64,000 nucleotides of DNA from Zunongwangia sp. ESRF-bin46 (GCA_002631855.1 NTLF01000017.1:558001-622000), one strand, 5' to 3'; shown: positions 8,651 through 16,053, counted from the first letter of the stretch. Numbers and translations are program-made. Notes: generated from the letters alone by a model not told the origin.

Positions 8651-8658
8651 TAACTTTG
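8651..8658 (+). promoter_or_regulatory. -7 element for the pirin gene
   Basis: TAACTTTG matches TAnnTTTG. It lies 31 bases before a TTG and 40 bases before the preferred ATG at 8698. Confidence 0.55.
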
Positions 8659-8697
8659 TTAGGCAAAGATACTATTATCTTATAGCTATTGGAGCGT

Positions 8698-9414
8698 ATG
8701 AAAAAGATTTTACATCCTGCTGAAAGTCGTGGAACGGCAAATTTTGGTTGGCTACAAGCCAGGTATTCTTTCAGTTTTGCAAATTACTTTAACCCAGACC
8801 GTATTCAGTTTGGAAAACTTCGTGTTTTAAACGATGACCAAGTTGACCCCGCTATGGGTTTTGGCAAACATCCCCATAAGAATATGGAAATTGTTACTAT
8901 TCCACAGTTAGGAGCTTTAAAGCATCAGGATTCTATGGGAAATAACGGAATTATTCAATCTGGTGATATTCAAGTGATGAGTGCGGGTACTGGTGTTGAG
9001 CATAGTGAAATTAATGCTAGCACTACTGAACCTGTTAAATTATTTCAAATTTGGATTTTACCCGAAAAAGAAAATGTTTCCCCGCGTTATGACCAAAAAC
9101 AAATCGACCCTTTATTAAAAGATAATTCATTCAGCACTATAGTTAAACCAAAATCTGAAGCTCAAGAAAACGAGCTATGGATACACCAACAAGCCTATTT
9201 TAGTATTGGTACATTTTCAGAAAAAACTGAAACTTTCTATTCATTATATAACAAATCCCACGGCGTGTACGTTTTTGTAATAGACGGCACCATTCTTGTT
9301 AATAATGAAACACTTAACAAACGTGATGCCATAGGAATATGGGATACAGACAGTTTTGATATAACTGCCAATAAAAACAGTCGCGTTTTACTTATTGAAA
9401 CACCAATGAACTAA
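8698..9414 (+). CDS. pirin family protein (YhaK/YhhW type)
   Basis: Pirins are bicupins that bind a metal; bacterial members include quercetin 2,3-dioxygenases and proteins of unknown role. The N-terminal cupin carries the hallmark metal site: two His in GKHPHKNMEI (about residues 58-65) and the TGVEHSE motif (about 100-106) supplying His and Glu. A second cupin lacking ligands fills the rest. Length (238 residues) is normal for the family. A TTG at 8689 would add three residues (LER), but ATG 8698 starts the conserved MKKILHPAESRG and is preferred. The gene ends 18 bases before the GNAT gene on the same strand. Confidence 0.88.
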   Translation: MKKILHPAESRGTANFGWLQARYSFSFANYFNPDRIQFGKLRVLNDDQVDPAMGFGKHPHKNMEIVTIPQLGALKHQDSMGNNGIIQSGDIQVMSAGTGVEHSEINASTTEPVKLFQIWILPEKENVSPRYDQKQIDPLLKDNSFSTIVKPKSEAQENELWIHQQAYFSIGTFSEKTETFYSLYNKSHGVYVFVIDGTILVNNETLNKRDAIGIWDTDSFDITANKNSRVLLIETPMN

Positions 9415-9432
9415 TTATAAAAAATAACTCCC

Positions 9433-9732
9433 ATGATTGAAGATGTAGAGATTACCGATAACGAATTTTTAAGACAATTCGAACTGGAAATTGGAGATAA
9501 TATGGCCCGAATAGAGTATGCACTGCAAGACCGTAAAATTTTCCTAACTAAATATGATATGCCTGAAGACCTGGAGGACCAAGGTTTTCGTGATATATTC
9601 ATTAAAGCGGTTTTTGATGAAGTAAAAGACCGTGGTATCAGCTTGGTACCCACCAGCCCTGAAATAGCAGGTTTTATGCGTAAAAACAGAAGAAAGTATA
9701 GAGATTTATTACCCGTAGGGATTAGCATCTAG
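9433..9732 (+). CDS. small GNAT-fold N-acetyltransferase (YjdJ type)
   Basis: The 99-residue protein is a minimal GNAT domain of the YjdJ/YidJ class. It shows a strand pair (MARIEYALQDRKIFLTKYDM), the helix preceded by GFRDIFIKAVFDEVKDRG that stands in for the acetyl-CoA binding loop, and the final LVPTSPEIAGFMRKN strand-helix. Substrates of this class are unknown. It follows the pirin gene closely and ends convergently on mtaB, the two stop codons sharing the four bases CTAG at 9729-9732. Confidence 0.82.
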   Translation: MIEDVEITDNEFLRQFELEIGDNMARIEYALQDRKIFLTKYDMPEDLEDQGFRDIFIKAVFDEVKDRGISLVPTSPEIAGFMRKNRRKYRDLLPVGISI

Positions 9733-11066
9733 CTTGCAATCGCTTTTTCATTTACAAACTCAAACCGCACCAAACCATCTTCGTCAATTTCGGTAAGTTG
9801 TATTATGTGAAGTGTATTAACCAACTCCGGGTTCCAAGGCGCTTTTACTTTCACATAGTTTTCAGTAAACCCATGTATATATCCTTTTTTATTTTCCCCT
9901 TCAAAAAGTACCGTTCGCGTACTACCAATTTGACTTTCATAAAAAGCCCTTCTTTTCTTTGCTGAAAGGCCCCTTAGCATTTTACTTCGCTTTTTGCGCA
10001 CTTTATTTGGAACTACGCCGTCCATTTCGGCAGCTGGGGTATTGTCTCGTTCTGAATAGGTAAAAACGTGTAAGTATGAAATATCCAATTCATTTAAAAA
10101 ATGATAGGTTTCTAGAAAGCGCTCCTCTGTTTCGCCTGGAAAACCTACAATAACATCTACACCAATACAAGCGTGTGGCATCGTTTCTTTAATGCGCTCT
10201 ACCCTATCTACATACAATTCGCTCATATAACGGCGGCGCATTAGTTTCAATAAATCATTGCTTCCACTCTGCAACGGTATGTGAAAATGGGGGACAAAAG
10301 TATTTGAGTCTGCAACAAAATCTATTGTTTCATTTTTCAATAGGTTAGGTTCTATGGAAGAAATACGCAAGCGTTCAATTCCAGAAACTTCATCCAAAGC
10401 TTCGCATAACTCAAAAAAAGTATGTTCGTGTTTTTTATTACCAAATTCACCTTTTCCGTAGTCGCCAATGTTTACACCGGTCAATACAATTTCTTTAATT
10501 CCTTTTTCTGAAATTTCAGCAGCATTTTTTAGCACATTCCCCAAGGTATCACTTCTAGAAATTCCTCTTGCCAACGGAATCGTGCAATAGGTACATTTAT
10601 AATCACAACCGTCCTGCACCTTTAAAAACGCCCGGGTACGATCGCCAATAGAATACGAACCTACATAGAAATCTGCTTCGTCTATTTCACACGAATGTAC
10701 TTCTCCAAAATCGTTTTTGGAAAGATCATTTATGTAGTCTGTAATCTTGAATTTTTCCGTAGCGCCTAACACTAAATCAACTCCGTCAACATCGGCTAAT
10801 TCTTCGGGTTTAAGTTGGGCATAACAACCTACTGCCGCCACAAAAGCATCAGGATTTACTTTCTGAGCTTTCTTTACAATTGTTTTAAAACGCTTATCTG
10901 CATTTTCGGTTACACTACAGGTATTAATTACATAGATATCAGCTTTTTCAGAAAAATCTACTCGGCTAAACCCTTCATCTTTAAAGTTTCTAGCAATGGT
11001 AGAAGTTTCACTAAAATTGAGCTTACAACCTAAGGTGTAAAATGCGACTTTTTTTGTAGCGTTCAT
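9729..11066 (-). CDS. mtaB: tRNA t6A37 methylthiotransferase MtaB
   Basis: MtaB converts t6A to ms2t6A at position 37 of ANN-decoding tRNAs using SAM and two iron-sulfur clusters. The 445-residue protein has the N-terminal methylthiotransferase domain with cluster ligands Cys14, Cys50 and Cys81, a radical SAM domain with CDYKCTYC (Cys154, Cys158, Cys161), and a C-terminal TRAM-like RNA-binding domain from about residue 370. This layout and length match MtaB better than MiaB or RimO, whose cysteine contexts differ. A -7 element (11093-11100) lies 27 bases upstream. Confidence 0.95.
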   Translation of the reverse strand: MNATKKVAFYTLGCKLNFSETSTIARNFKDEGFSRVDFSEKADIYVINTCSVTENADKRFKTIVKKAQKVNPDAFVAAVGCYAQLKPEELADVDGVDLVLGATEKFKITDYINDLSKNDFGEVHSCEIDEADFYVGSYSIGDRTRAFLKVQDGCDYKCTYCTIPLARGISRSDTLGNVLKNAAEISEKGIKEIVLTGVNIGDYGKGEFGNKKHEHTFFELCEALDEVSGIERLRISSIEPNLLKNETIDFVADSNTFVPHFHIPLQSGSNDLLKLMRRRYMSELYVDRVERIKETMPHACIGVDVIVGFPGETEERFLETYHFLNELDISYLHVFTYSERDNTPAAEMDGVVPNKVRKKRSKMLRGLSAKKRRAFYESQIGSTRTVLFEGENKKGYIHGFTENYVKVKAPWNPELVNTLHIIQLTEIDEDGLVRFEFVNEKAIAS

Positions 11067-11092
11067 TCTTGTATTTTTGGAAAACGTGGGCG

Positions 11093-11100
11093 CAAAGATA
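11093..11100 (-). promoter_or_regulatory. mtaB -7 element
   Basis: On the minus strand TATCTTTG matches TAnnTTTG. Its -33 position would fall next to, or inside, the heptad array starting at 11113, and no TTG is visible there. Confidence 0.6.
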
Positions 11101-11112
11101 CTTATTTTTGAT

Positions 11113-11146
11113 GGAAGTGGGAAGCTTGAAGCGGGAAGTAAGGACT
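11113..11146 (+). repeat. degenerate heptanucleotide array, left flank of the S23-type gene
   Basis: GGAAGT, GGAAGC, TGAAGC, GGAAGT and AGGACT begin at 11113, 11120, 11127, 11134 and 11141, exactly seven bases apart. A similar array in inverted orientation starts right after the S23-type gene at 11558. Confidence 0.6.
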
Positions 11147-11194
11147 ATGCGTTTTCGAATTCAAAAATCTAATTTTTAATAATCATAACCTAAA

Positions 11195-11557
11195 ATGAGT
11201 TTTAAATTCGAAAAATTGCAAATTTGGCAAAAAGCAATGGAATTGGGCGAAAATGTTAATAAAATGACCGATTCTTTTCCTAAAAAAGAACTATACAACC
11301 TTTCTTCTCAAATACGAAGAGCAGCGGATTCAATTGCCTTGAATATATCAGAAGGTTCCATTCTTCAATCGGGTCCTGAATATAGAAAGTTTTTGAGTTA
11401 TTCAATTAGATCTTTGGCTGAAGTGGTAACTTGCCTTTATAAAGCAAAGTATAGAAACTACATTTCAGAAACCGAATTTAAAACCAACTATGACGATTGC
11501 TTTAATTTAATGAACATGATGATTGCCTTTAGAAATTCAATTAATTCAAACAAATAA
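11195..11557 (+). CDS. four helix bundle protein (S23 / 23S rRNA intervening-sequence type)
   Basis: The 120-residue protein belongs to the S23 family first seen in rRNA intervening sequences of Leptospira and Coxiella and common as lone genes in Bacteroidetes. It begins with the typical FEKLQIWQKAMELG, then the LSSQIRRAADSIALNISEG core and the closing SLAEVVTCLYKAKYRNYI helix, predicting four amphipathic helices. The fold resembles the Avd accessory protein of diversity-generating retroelements, but no reverse transcriptase is present. Function is unknown. It is bracketed by inverted 7-bp repeat arrays and sits tightly against the next gene, which suggests a small mobile cassette. Confidence 0.88.
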   Translation: MSFKFEKLQIWQKAMELGENVNKMTDSFPKKELYNLSSQIRRAADSIALNISEGSILQSGPEYRKFLSYSIRSLAEVVTCLYKAKYRNYISETEFKTNYDDCFNLMNMMIAFRNSINSNK

Positions 11558-11585
11558 CTTCGTGCTGCCTACTTCCAACTTCCCT
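11558..11585 (-). repeat. degenerate heptanucleotide array, right flank of the S23-type gene
   Basis: CTTCGTG, CTGCCTA, CTTCCAA and CTTCCCT follow each other from 11558, the base after the S23-type stop codon. Their reverse complements (AGGGAAG, TTGGAAG and so on) resemble the left array, so the two flanks are imperfect inverted repeats. Confidence 0.6.
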
Positions 11586-13190
11586 CCTTTTCGCAAAATC
11601 ATAGTAGTAAACATTCTCTGTTTAGTGCTTTTATACTCTTGTTCAGAAACCACACAAAATGACCGTGACCACTTGGTTTTTCGCTATAATGAACACAGCA
11701 ACATTAGTTCGTTAGATCCAGCTTTTGCAAGAAACCCTCAAAATATTTGGCCTACCAATCAACTATTTAATGGTTTGATTCAGTTGGACGATTCACTAAA
11801 TATTAAACCCGATATTGCGAAACGTTGGGAAGTGAATGACAGTACAAACACCTATACTTTTCATTTGAGAAACGATGTCTATTTTCATAAAAACAGATGT
11901 TTTGGCAGCGATTCCACTAGGACGGTTACAGCAGATGACTTTGTATACAGTTTTGATCGTTTAACCGATGAAAATGTTGCTTCTCCCGGAAGTTGGGTAA
12001 TGAGCACGGTTGATAGCTATAAAGCTAAAAATGATACCACATTAGTTATTCAATTAAAACAGCCGTTTCCAGCTTTTTTAGGATTATTATCAATGCGGTA
12101 CTGCTCTGTGGTTCCTGAAGAAGCTATAAATTTATATGGAAATGAATTTAGAAGCCATCCGGTTGGTACTGGTCCGTTTCAATTTAAGTTATGGGAAGAA
12201 AATGTAAAATTGGTGCTTCGGAAAAACCCACTGTATTTTGAAACCGATGCGCAAGGAAACCAGCTTCCTTATCTCGAAGCCGTTGCCATTACATTTTTAC
12301 CTGATAAGCAAAGTGAATTTTTAGAGTTTGCTCAAGGAAAGTTAGATTTTATTTCAGGGTTGGATAATTCGTATAAAGACGAAATAATAACCACCCAAGG
12401 GAAGCTTCAAGAAAAGTATAAAGATGAAGTAAACCTAATTACAACTCCTTACCTTAACACAGAATATTTAGGTTTTTTTATGGAAACTGAAACTCCTGAA
12501 ATTAACTCAAAAACATTACGTCAAGCAGTAAATTATGGCTTTGATCGTCAAAAAATGGTGACATACCTTCGAAACGGGATGGGCACACCTGCTACGCATG
12601 GGTTTATTCCTAAAGGGCTTCCCGGTTTTGCCTCAATTGAAGGTTATGATTACAATCCTGAAAAAGCACGAGAGCTTATAGAACAATACAAAACTAACAC
12701 TGGTGACACCCAACCCGAAATAACTATTGGCACCAATAGTCAATATTTGGATATTTGCGAATACATACAACGGGAACTTGAAAAAATAGGAATCGCAGTA
12801 GAGATCGATGTGATGCCTCCTTCTACCTTGCGCCAAATGAAAAGTAGTGGCGAATTGGATATTTTCAGAGCTAGTTGGATTGCCGATTATCCCGATGCCG
12901 AAAACTACCTTTCGTTATTTTATAGTGAAAATTTCACTCCCAATGGCCCCAATTATACACACTTTAAAAACGTTGCTTTTGATAGTCTGTATGAAAAATC
13001 ACTGACCATCTCAAATATTGAAAAAAGGAAACAGCTTTACAGAAAAATGGACTCCATAGTAGTTACCGAAGCACCTGTAGTCCCTCTGTTTTATGATGTA
13101 GCCATACGATTTGTTAGTAAAAAAGTATCTGGTTTGGGCATCAATCCGCAGAATTTTTTGGTGCTGAAAAACGTTAAGAAGAAACCGTGA
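11562..13190 (+). CDS. ABC transporter substrate-binding lipoprotein (SBP_bac_5, peptide type)
   Basis: The protein is a family 5 extracellular solute-binding protein of the oligopeptide/dipeptide type, with the typical opening (FRYNEHSNISSLDPAFARN), a YTFHLRNDVYFH segment near 80-100 and the family core to the end, about 540 residues in total. A lipoprotein signal is present (FRKIIVVNILCLVLLYSC). The start is uncertain. The first ATG in frame (11523) lies inside the S23-type gene; the only other usual codon before the signal is GTG 11562, and the first eight codons from it are encoded by the heptad array. The original start may have been displaced by an insertion. No permease or ATPase genes are nearby, so it is an orphan binding protein or serves distant transporters. 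Confidence 0.85.
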   Translation: MLPTSNFPPFRKIIVVNILCLVLLYSCSETTQNDRDHLVFRYNEHSNISSLDPAFARNPQNIWPTNQLFNGLIQLDDSLNIKPDIAKRWEVNDSTNTYTFHLRNDVYFHKNRCFGSDSTRTVTADDFVYSFDRLTDENVASPGSWVMSTVDSYKAKNDTTLVIQLKQPFPAFLGLLSMRYCSVVPEEAINLYGNEFRSHPVGTGPFQFKLWEENVKLVLRKNPLYFETDAQGNQLPYLEAVAITFLPDKQSEFLEFAQGKLDFISGLDNSYKDEIITTQGKLQEKYKDEVNLITTPYLNTEYLGFFMETETPEINSKTLRQAVNYGFDRQKMVTYLRNGMGTPATHGFIPKGLPGFASIEGYDYNPEKARELIEQYKTNTGDTQPEITIGTNSQYLDICEYIQRELEKIGIAVEIDVMPPSTLRQMKSSGELDIFRASWIADYPDAENYLSLFYSENFTPNGPNYTHFKNVAFDSLYEKSLTISNIEKRKQLYRKMDSIVVTEAPVVPLFYDVAIRFVSKKVSGLGINPQNFLVLKNVKKKP

Positions 13191-13891
13191 AACGAGGAAT
13201 TACAAAATGTGAATGGTGCCTAACCGAAAACAGTAACAATACCACACGATGTGTTAACTGTGGCGGACCTGTAGCGGTTTTGGAACCTTGGATTTTGCAA
13301 TGCGGTTGGTGCAAGACATCAAATAGGCGCGACCAAGTAAGCCATTGTATAAATTGCGGGGGACAATTGCCAAGTATTCCCGGTAGCTCTAGGCAACCCG
13401 AGCCTCCTAAACGACCAAGACATCTCAATACAGCATATAAAATAAAAGTAAAATATACAGGAAATGCATCAATGATGATAGGGATTATTTTTTTGGTTAT
13501 TGGAATTCCATCTTTCATACTTTCCATGTTTGGAATTTTTAATGGAACTATTAACTTTTCGTATATCTTGTTCACGCTTATGTTTCCTATAATTGGATTT
13601 TTTCTGGTCAAAAGAAGTAATAAAAAGTCCAATCAAAAATTAAATGCACTTCAACTTGGAATACCTACTAGGGGCGTCATACAAAAAGTATACATAGACA
13701 CTTCTCAAAGCATAAACAAAAAACATCCCTTGAAAATCGAGTATGAATTTAGCACTCCCTCAAGAACATACCACGATACCGTTAGGGTTTGGGATCGGGT
13801 TAACCTTAAACGACCATCAGGTGAGCATATCTGGGTAGTTTTTAACCCAGAAAACCTAAAAGAAAATAACTTATGGCCACCTTTGGCTTGA
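13187..13891 (+). CDS. membrane protein with two N-terminal zinc ribbons
   Basis: The 234-residue protein starts with two Cys4 zinc ribbons: CEWC with CVNC (about residues 5-23) and CGWC with CINC (about 41-61). A Pro/Arg-rich linker leads to two transmembrane helices (about 96-117 and 123-144). A C-terminal beta-rich domain (about 160-234) resembles the DUF3592-like parts of other membrane proteins (LKIEYEFSTPSRTYHDTVRV, then VVFNPENLKEN). The start GTG overlaps the stop of the solute-binding gene by four bases, so translation is probably coupled. Function is unknown; rubredoxin-like ribbons on a membrane anchor usually bind partners or nucleic acid. Confidence 0.8.
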   Translation: MKRGITKCEWCLTENSNNTTRCVNCGGPVAVLEPWILQCGWCKTSNRRDQVSHCINCGGQLPSIPGSSRQPEPPKRPRHLNTAYKIKVKYTGNASMMIGIIFLVIGIPSFILSMFGIFNGTINFSYILFTLMFPIIGFFLVKRSNKKSNQKLNALQLGIPTRGVIQKVYIDTSQSINKKHPLKIEYEFSTPSRTYHDTVRVWDRVNLKRPSGEHIWVVFNPENLKENNLWPPLA

Positions 13892-13909
13892 AAAGCAAAA
13901 AAACAAATT

Positions 13910-14128
13910 ATGTTTGGTGCCGGTTTTGTAATGGATATGATACAATCGCTTAAAAATAATAAGCGCAACCGTATCACAAAATTTGACAAAGAGGTAGATA
14001 AACATACATCTATTTATGGCAAATTGAAGGACCATAAAAAAAATGAGCCCCAAAGAATTTATCACTTTTCAAGAAAAATTAAAAGCAAACAACAGACAAA
14101 ACAGACGCAGACTATTATTGGTTTTTAG
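13910..14128 (+). CDS. small basic protein, N-terminal frame of a gene split at an A8 run
   Basis: This frame begins MFGAGFVMDMIQSLKNNKRN, a start I associate with a small conserved flavobacterial protein that ends in a transmembrane helix. Here the frame runs into an unrelated 28-residue tail after an A8 run at 14036-14043. Leaving out one A joins it to the frame at 14043, which supplies the expected membrane helix and gives one protein of 90 residues. Either a frameshift mutation, a sequencing error in the homopolymer, or programmed slippage explains this. The gene follows the zinc-ribbon gene by 18 bases. Confidence 0.55.
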   Translation: MFGAGFVMDMIQSLKNNKRNRITKFDKEVDKHTSIYGKLKDHKKNEPQRIYHFSRKIKSKQQTKQTQTIIGF

Positions 14129-14183
14129 TGCTGTCATGCTGCTTATTCTTGCCGTTATAATTTACTTTTTGTTCTTTTTTTGA
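14043..14183 (+). CDS. C-terminal, membrane-helix frame of the A8-split small protein
   Basis: This 46-codon frame starts with ATG at 14043, at the last A of the A8 run, encodes a charged helix (MSPKEFITFQEKLKANNRQN) and ends in a strongly hydrophobic transmembrane segment of about 20 residues with a Phe-rich end. It is in the +1 frame relative to the ORF beginning at 13910. It could be translated from its own ATG, or as the C-terminal half of a fused protein after +1 frameshifting or transcription slippage on A8. Confidence 0.5.
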   Translation: MSPKEFITFQEKLKANNRQNRRRLLLVFSAVMLLILAVIIYFLFFF

Positions 14184-14226
14184 AATTGCCCCTGCTAAGC
14201 CTATTAAATTTAAAGTAAATTAAATT

Positions 14227-15402
14227 TTAGCTACGTCGCCACTTAGTAGTTTCTTCAAAAACATGTTCTAAAATTTTGGCATCTGCTTCAGAAAACTCAA
14301 CCTTTCTTCTTGCCATCACCACTTTGGCCACTTCAAACGCTTTATTGGTTTTATAGGTAGTCATGCCGCCGCTTCCACCCCAACTGAAACTTGGAACAAA
14401 ATTACGTGGAAAACCGCTTCCAAAGATATTGGCACTCACGCCAACTACTGTTCCTGTATTGAACATCGTATTAATACCACACTTACTGTGATCGCCCATC
14501 ATTAAACCACAAAACTGCAGACCCGTTTTAGCAAAACCTTCAGTTTCGTAATCCCATAAACGGACTTCGGCATAATTATTTTTTAAATTGCTGTTGTTTG
14601 TATCAGCACCTAGATTACACCACTCTCCAATGACGGCATTCCCTAAAAAGCCATCGTGACCTTTGTTAGAATACCCCATTATTACCGAATTATTAAGTTC
14701 CCCCCCTACTTTACTATGTGGCCCAATGGTACAGCCCGTATAGATTTTTGCATTCATTTTTACAGTAGCGTGATCGCAAAGGGCAAACGGTCCCCTAATC
14801 ATAGATCCTTCCATAATTTCAGCGTCTTTACCAATATAAATAGGACCTTCGGTAGCATTTAAAGAACATAAAGGAAGTTTGGCTCCTTCCTCAATAAAAA
14901 TTTGTTCTTTATTAAAAGCAACAGTCATTTCTGGAATAGGCTGCGACTCTCTGCCTTTCGTAATCAGATCAAAATCGCGTTTAATAGCTTCATGGTTTTT
15001 CGAAAAAATATCCCAGGTATGCTCTATCCGAAATACATCATCGGTACTATACTGAACAATATCATACGATTCAAAATCTACTTCTTGTCCTTCTGAAGTG
15101 AAAAAAGCAATAGGCTCATCATTATAAAAAATAGCTTGGTTTTCAGAAAGGCCTTTCACTATTTTCACTAAGTTTTCCGAAGGAATAAAGGAAGCATTGA
15201 TAAAAATATTCTGCTCCATTTCAACCATAGGATACTTTTCTGACAGATAATCTTCCGTTACCGTAGTTGTGGTGAAACCCAACAGTTTTTCCCATTTTTT
15301 ACGAATGGTCAATATCCCGATACGGATATCGGCCACGGGTCTTGTAAAAGTAAAAGGAAGTAATTGGTTGCGTACGGTTCCGTCAAAAAGAATGTAGTTC
15401 AT
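14227..15402 (-). CDS. GlmU-like sugar-phosphate nucleotidyltransferase
   Basis: The 391-residue protein matches the Bacteroidetes putative sugar nucleotidyltransferase family (NTP_transf_4 plus left-handed beta helix). The N-terminal half (about 1-190) begins NYILFDGTVRNQLLPFTFTR, a nucleotidyltransferase fold that starts with ILFDG instead of the GlmU LAAGxGTRM loop. The C-terminal half is a hexapeptide-repeat helix (IYIGKDAEIMEGSMIRGP, CTIGPHSKVGGE) of the acyltransferase type. It may supply UDP-GlcNAc or a related nucleotide sugar, but the true reaction is untested. The leader contains six copies of a 7-bp repeat directly before the ATG. Confidence 0.82.
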   Translation of the reverse strand: MNYILFDGTVRNQLLPFTFTRPVADIRIGILTIRKKWEKLLGFTTTTVTEDYLSEKYPMVEMEQNIFINASFIPSENLVKIVKGLSENQAIFYNDEPIAFFTSEGQEVDFESYDIVQYSTDDVFRIEHTWDIFSKNHEAIKRDFDLITKGRESQPIPEMTVAFNKEQIFIEEGAKLPLCSLNATEGPIYIGKDAEIMEGSMIRGPFALCDHATVKMNAKIYTGCTIGPHSKVGGELNNSVIMGYSNKGHDGFLGNAVIGEWCNLGADTNNSNLKNNYAEVRLWDYETEGFAKTGLQFCGLMMGDHSKCGINTMFNTGTVVGVSANIFGSGFPRNFVPSFSWGGSGGMTTYKTNKAFEVAKVVMARRKVEFSEADAKILEHVFEETTKWRRS

Positions 15403-15404
15403 GG

Positions 15405-15446
15405 TTCAGTATTCAGTATTCAGTATTCAGTATTCAGTATTCAGTA
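15405..15446 (-). repeat. perfect heptanucleotide tandem repeat, (TACTGAA)6 on the minus strand
   Basis: Six exact copies of TTCAGTA (plus strand) run from 15405 to 15446. They start two bases upstream of the GlmU-like ATG and fill most of its leader, between the -7 element (15458-15465) and the start codon. Copy-number change would alter leader length and spacing but not the protein. Confidence 0.95.
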
Positions 15447-15457
15447 AATATACAAAT

Positions 15458-15465
15458 CAAAAGTA
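15458..15465 (-). promoter_or_regulatory. -7 element for the GlmU-like gene
   Basis: On the minus strand TACTTTTG matches TAnnTTTG. The heptad array separates it from the start codon. No convincing -33 TTG is seen. Confidence 0.5.
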
Positions 15466-15545
15466 AGGTTGTTGAGTGATTTTTCAGTTTTACGAAAGCA
15501 AATTTGAAAAATTGTATTGAAACCACCGATTTAAGAATAGACAAA

Positions 15546-15574
15546 TAAAAAAAGCCCTCGAAAAATCGAAGGCT
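15546..15574 (-). terminator. terminator after rpmE2
   Basis: On the minus strand AGCCTTCGA pairs with TCGAGGGCT around a short loop and is followed by seven T, 25 bases after the L31 stop codon. Confidence 0.8.
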
Positions 15575-15598
15575 CCTTATATATCGTATCAAAAAAGA

Positions 15599-15883
15599 TT
15601 ACTCGCTATCTTTAGCTTCCTCTTTTTTAGGTGATTTTTTAAATTTTGCGTATTTGTTTTTAAACTTATCAATACGTCCTGCAGTATCAAGCAATTTAGC
15701 TTTACCTGTGTAGTAAGGATGAGAAGTTCTAGATATTTCCAGTTTTACCAATGGGTATTCTGCACCGTCAACCTCAATCGTCTCTTTTGTCTCTGCAGTA
15801 GATTTTGTTAAAAACACATCGTCATTTGACATGTCTTTAAAAGCAACTACTCTATAATTTTCAGGATGGATACCTTTTTTCAT
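15599..15883 (-). CDS. rpmE2: 50S ribosomal protein L31 type B
   Basis: This large-subunit protein begins [20 protein letters not shown] and carries the L31 core [20 protein letters not shown] and [12 protein letters not shown], followed by an acidic/lysine tail. The zinc-binding cysteines of type A L31 are absent, which identifies the cysteine-less type B form. Length (94 residues) is slightly above the usual 80-90. Its promoter (TTG, 19 bases, TAAATTTG) lies 39-68 bases upstream and a terminator follows, so it is a single-gene unit. Type A and B forms are often exchanged under zinc limitation in other bacteria; no zinc-responsive site was recognised here. Confidence 0.96.
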   Translation of the reverse strand: MKKGIHPENYRVVAFKDMSNDDVFLTKSTAETKETIEVDGAEYPLVKLEISRTSHPYYTGKAKLLDTAGRIDKFKNKYAKFKKSPKKEEAKDSE

Positions 15884-15921
15884 CTTGTTATCTTTTTAAT
15901 AGGGTCTCAATTTTGAGAATG

Positions 15922-15951
15922 CAAATTTAAATATTTTTAATAAACAAGCAA
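15922..15951 (-). promoter_or_regulatory. rpmE2 promoter, -33/-7 type
   Basis: On the minus strand TTG (15951-15949), 19 bases, then TAAATTTG (15929-15922). Elements and spacing match the Bacteroidetes consensus. Confidence 0.75.
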
Positions 15952-16045
15952 TAATAAATTCTCTTTTTTTGAAAAGAAAAAATTATACTTTCTATCAAAA
16001 ATACATAGATTGTATATTTCAGAAAAATATACCGTAACAATTTAC

Positions 16046-16053
16046 TACTTTTG
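16046..16053 (+). promoter_or_regulatory. -7 element for the DUF4199-GT2 pair
   Basis: TACTTTTG matches TAnnTTTG and ends 33 bases before the ATG at 16087. Confidence 0.55.

Noticed and set aside
11195-11557. Diversity-generating retroelement, because the S23-type protein resembles Avd
   Set aside because: No reverse transcriptase, template repeat or adenine-variable repeat is visible anywhere in the window.
15405-15446. CRISPR array
   Set aside because: The repeats are 7-bp units directly abutting, without spacers, and there are no cas genes.
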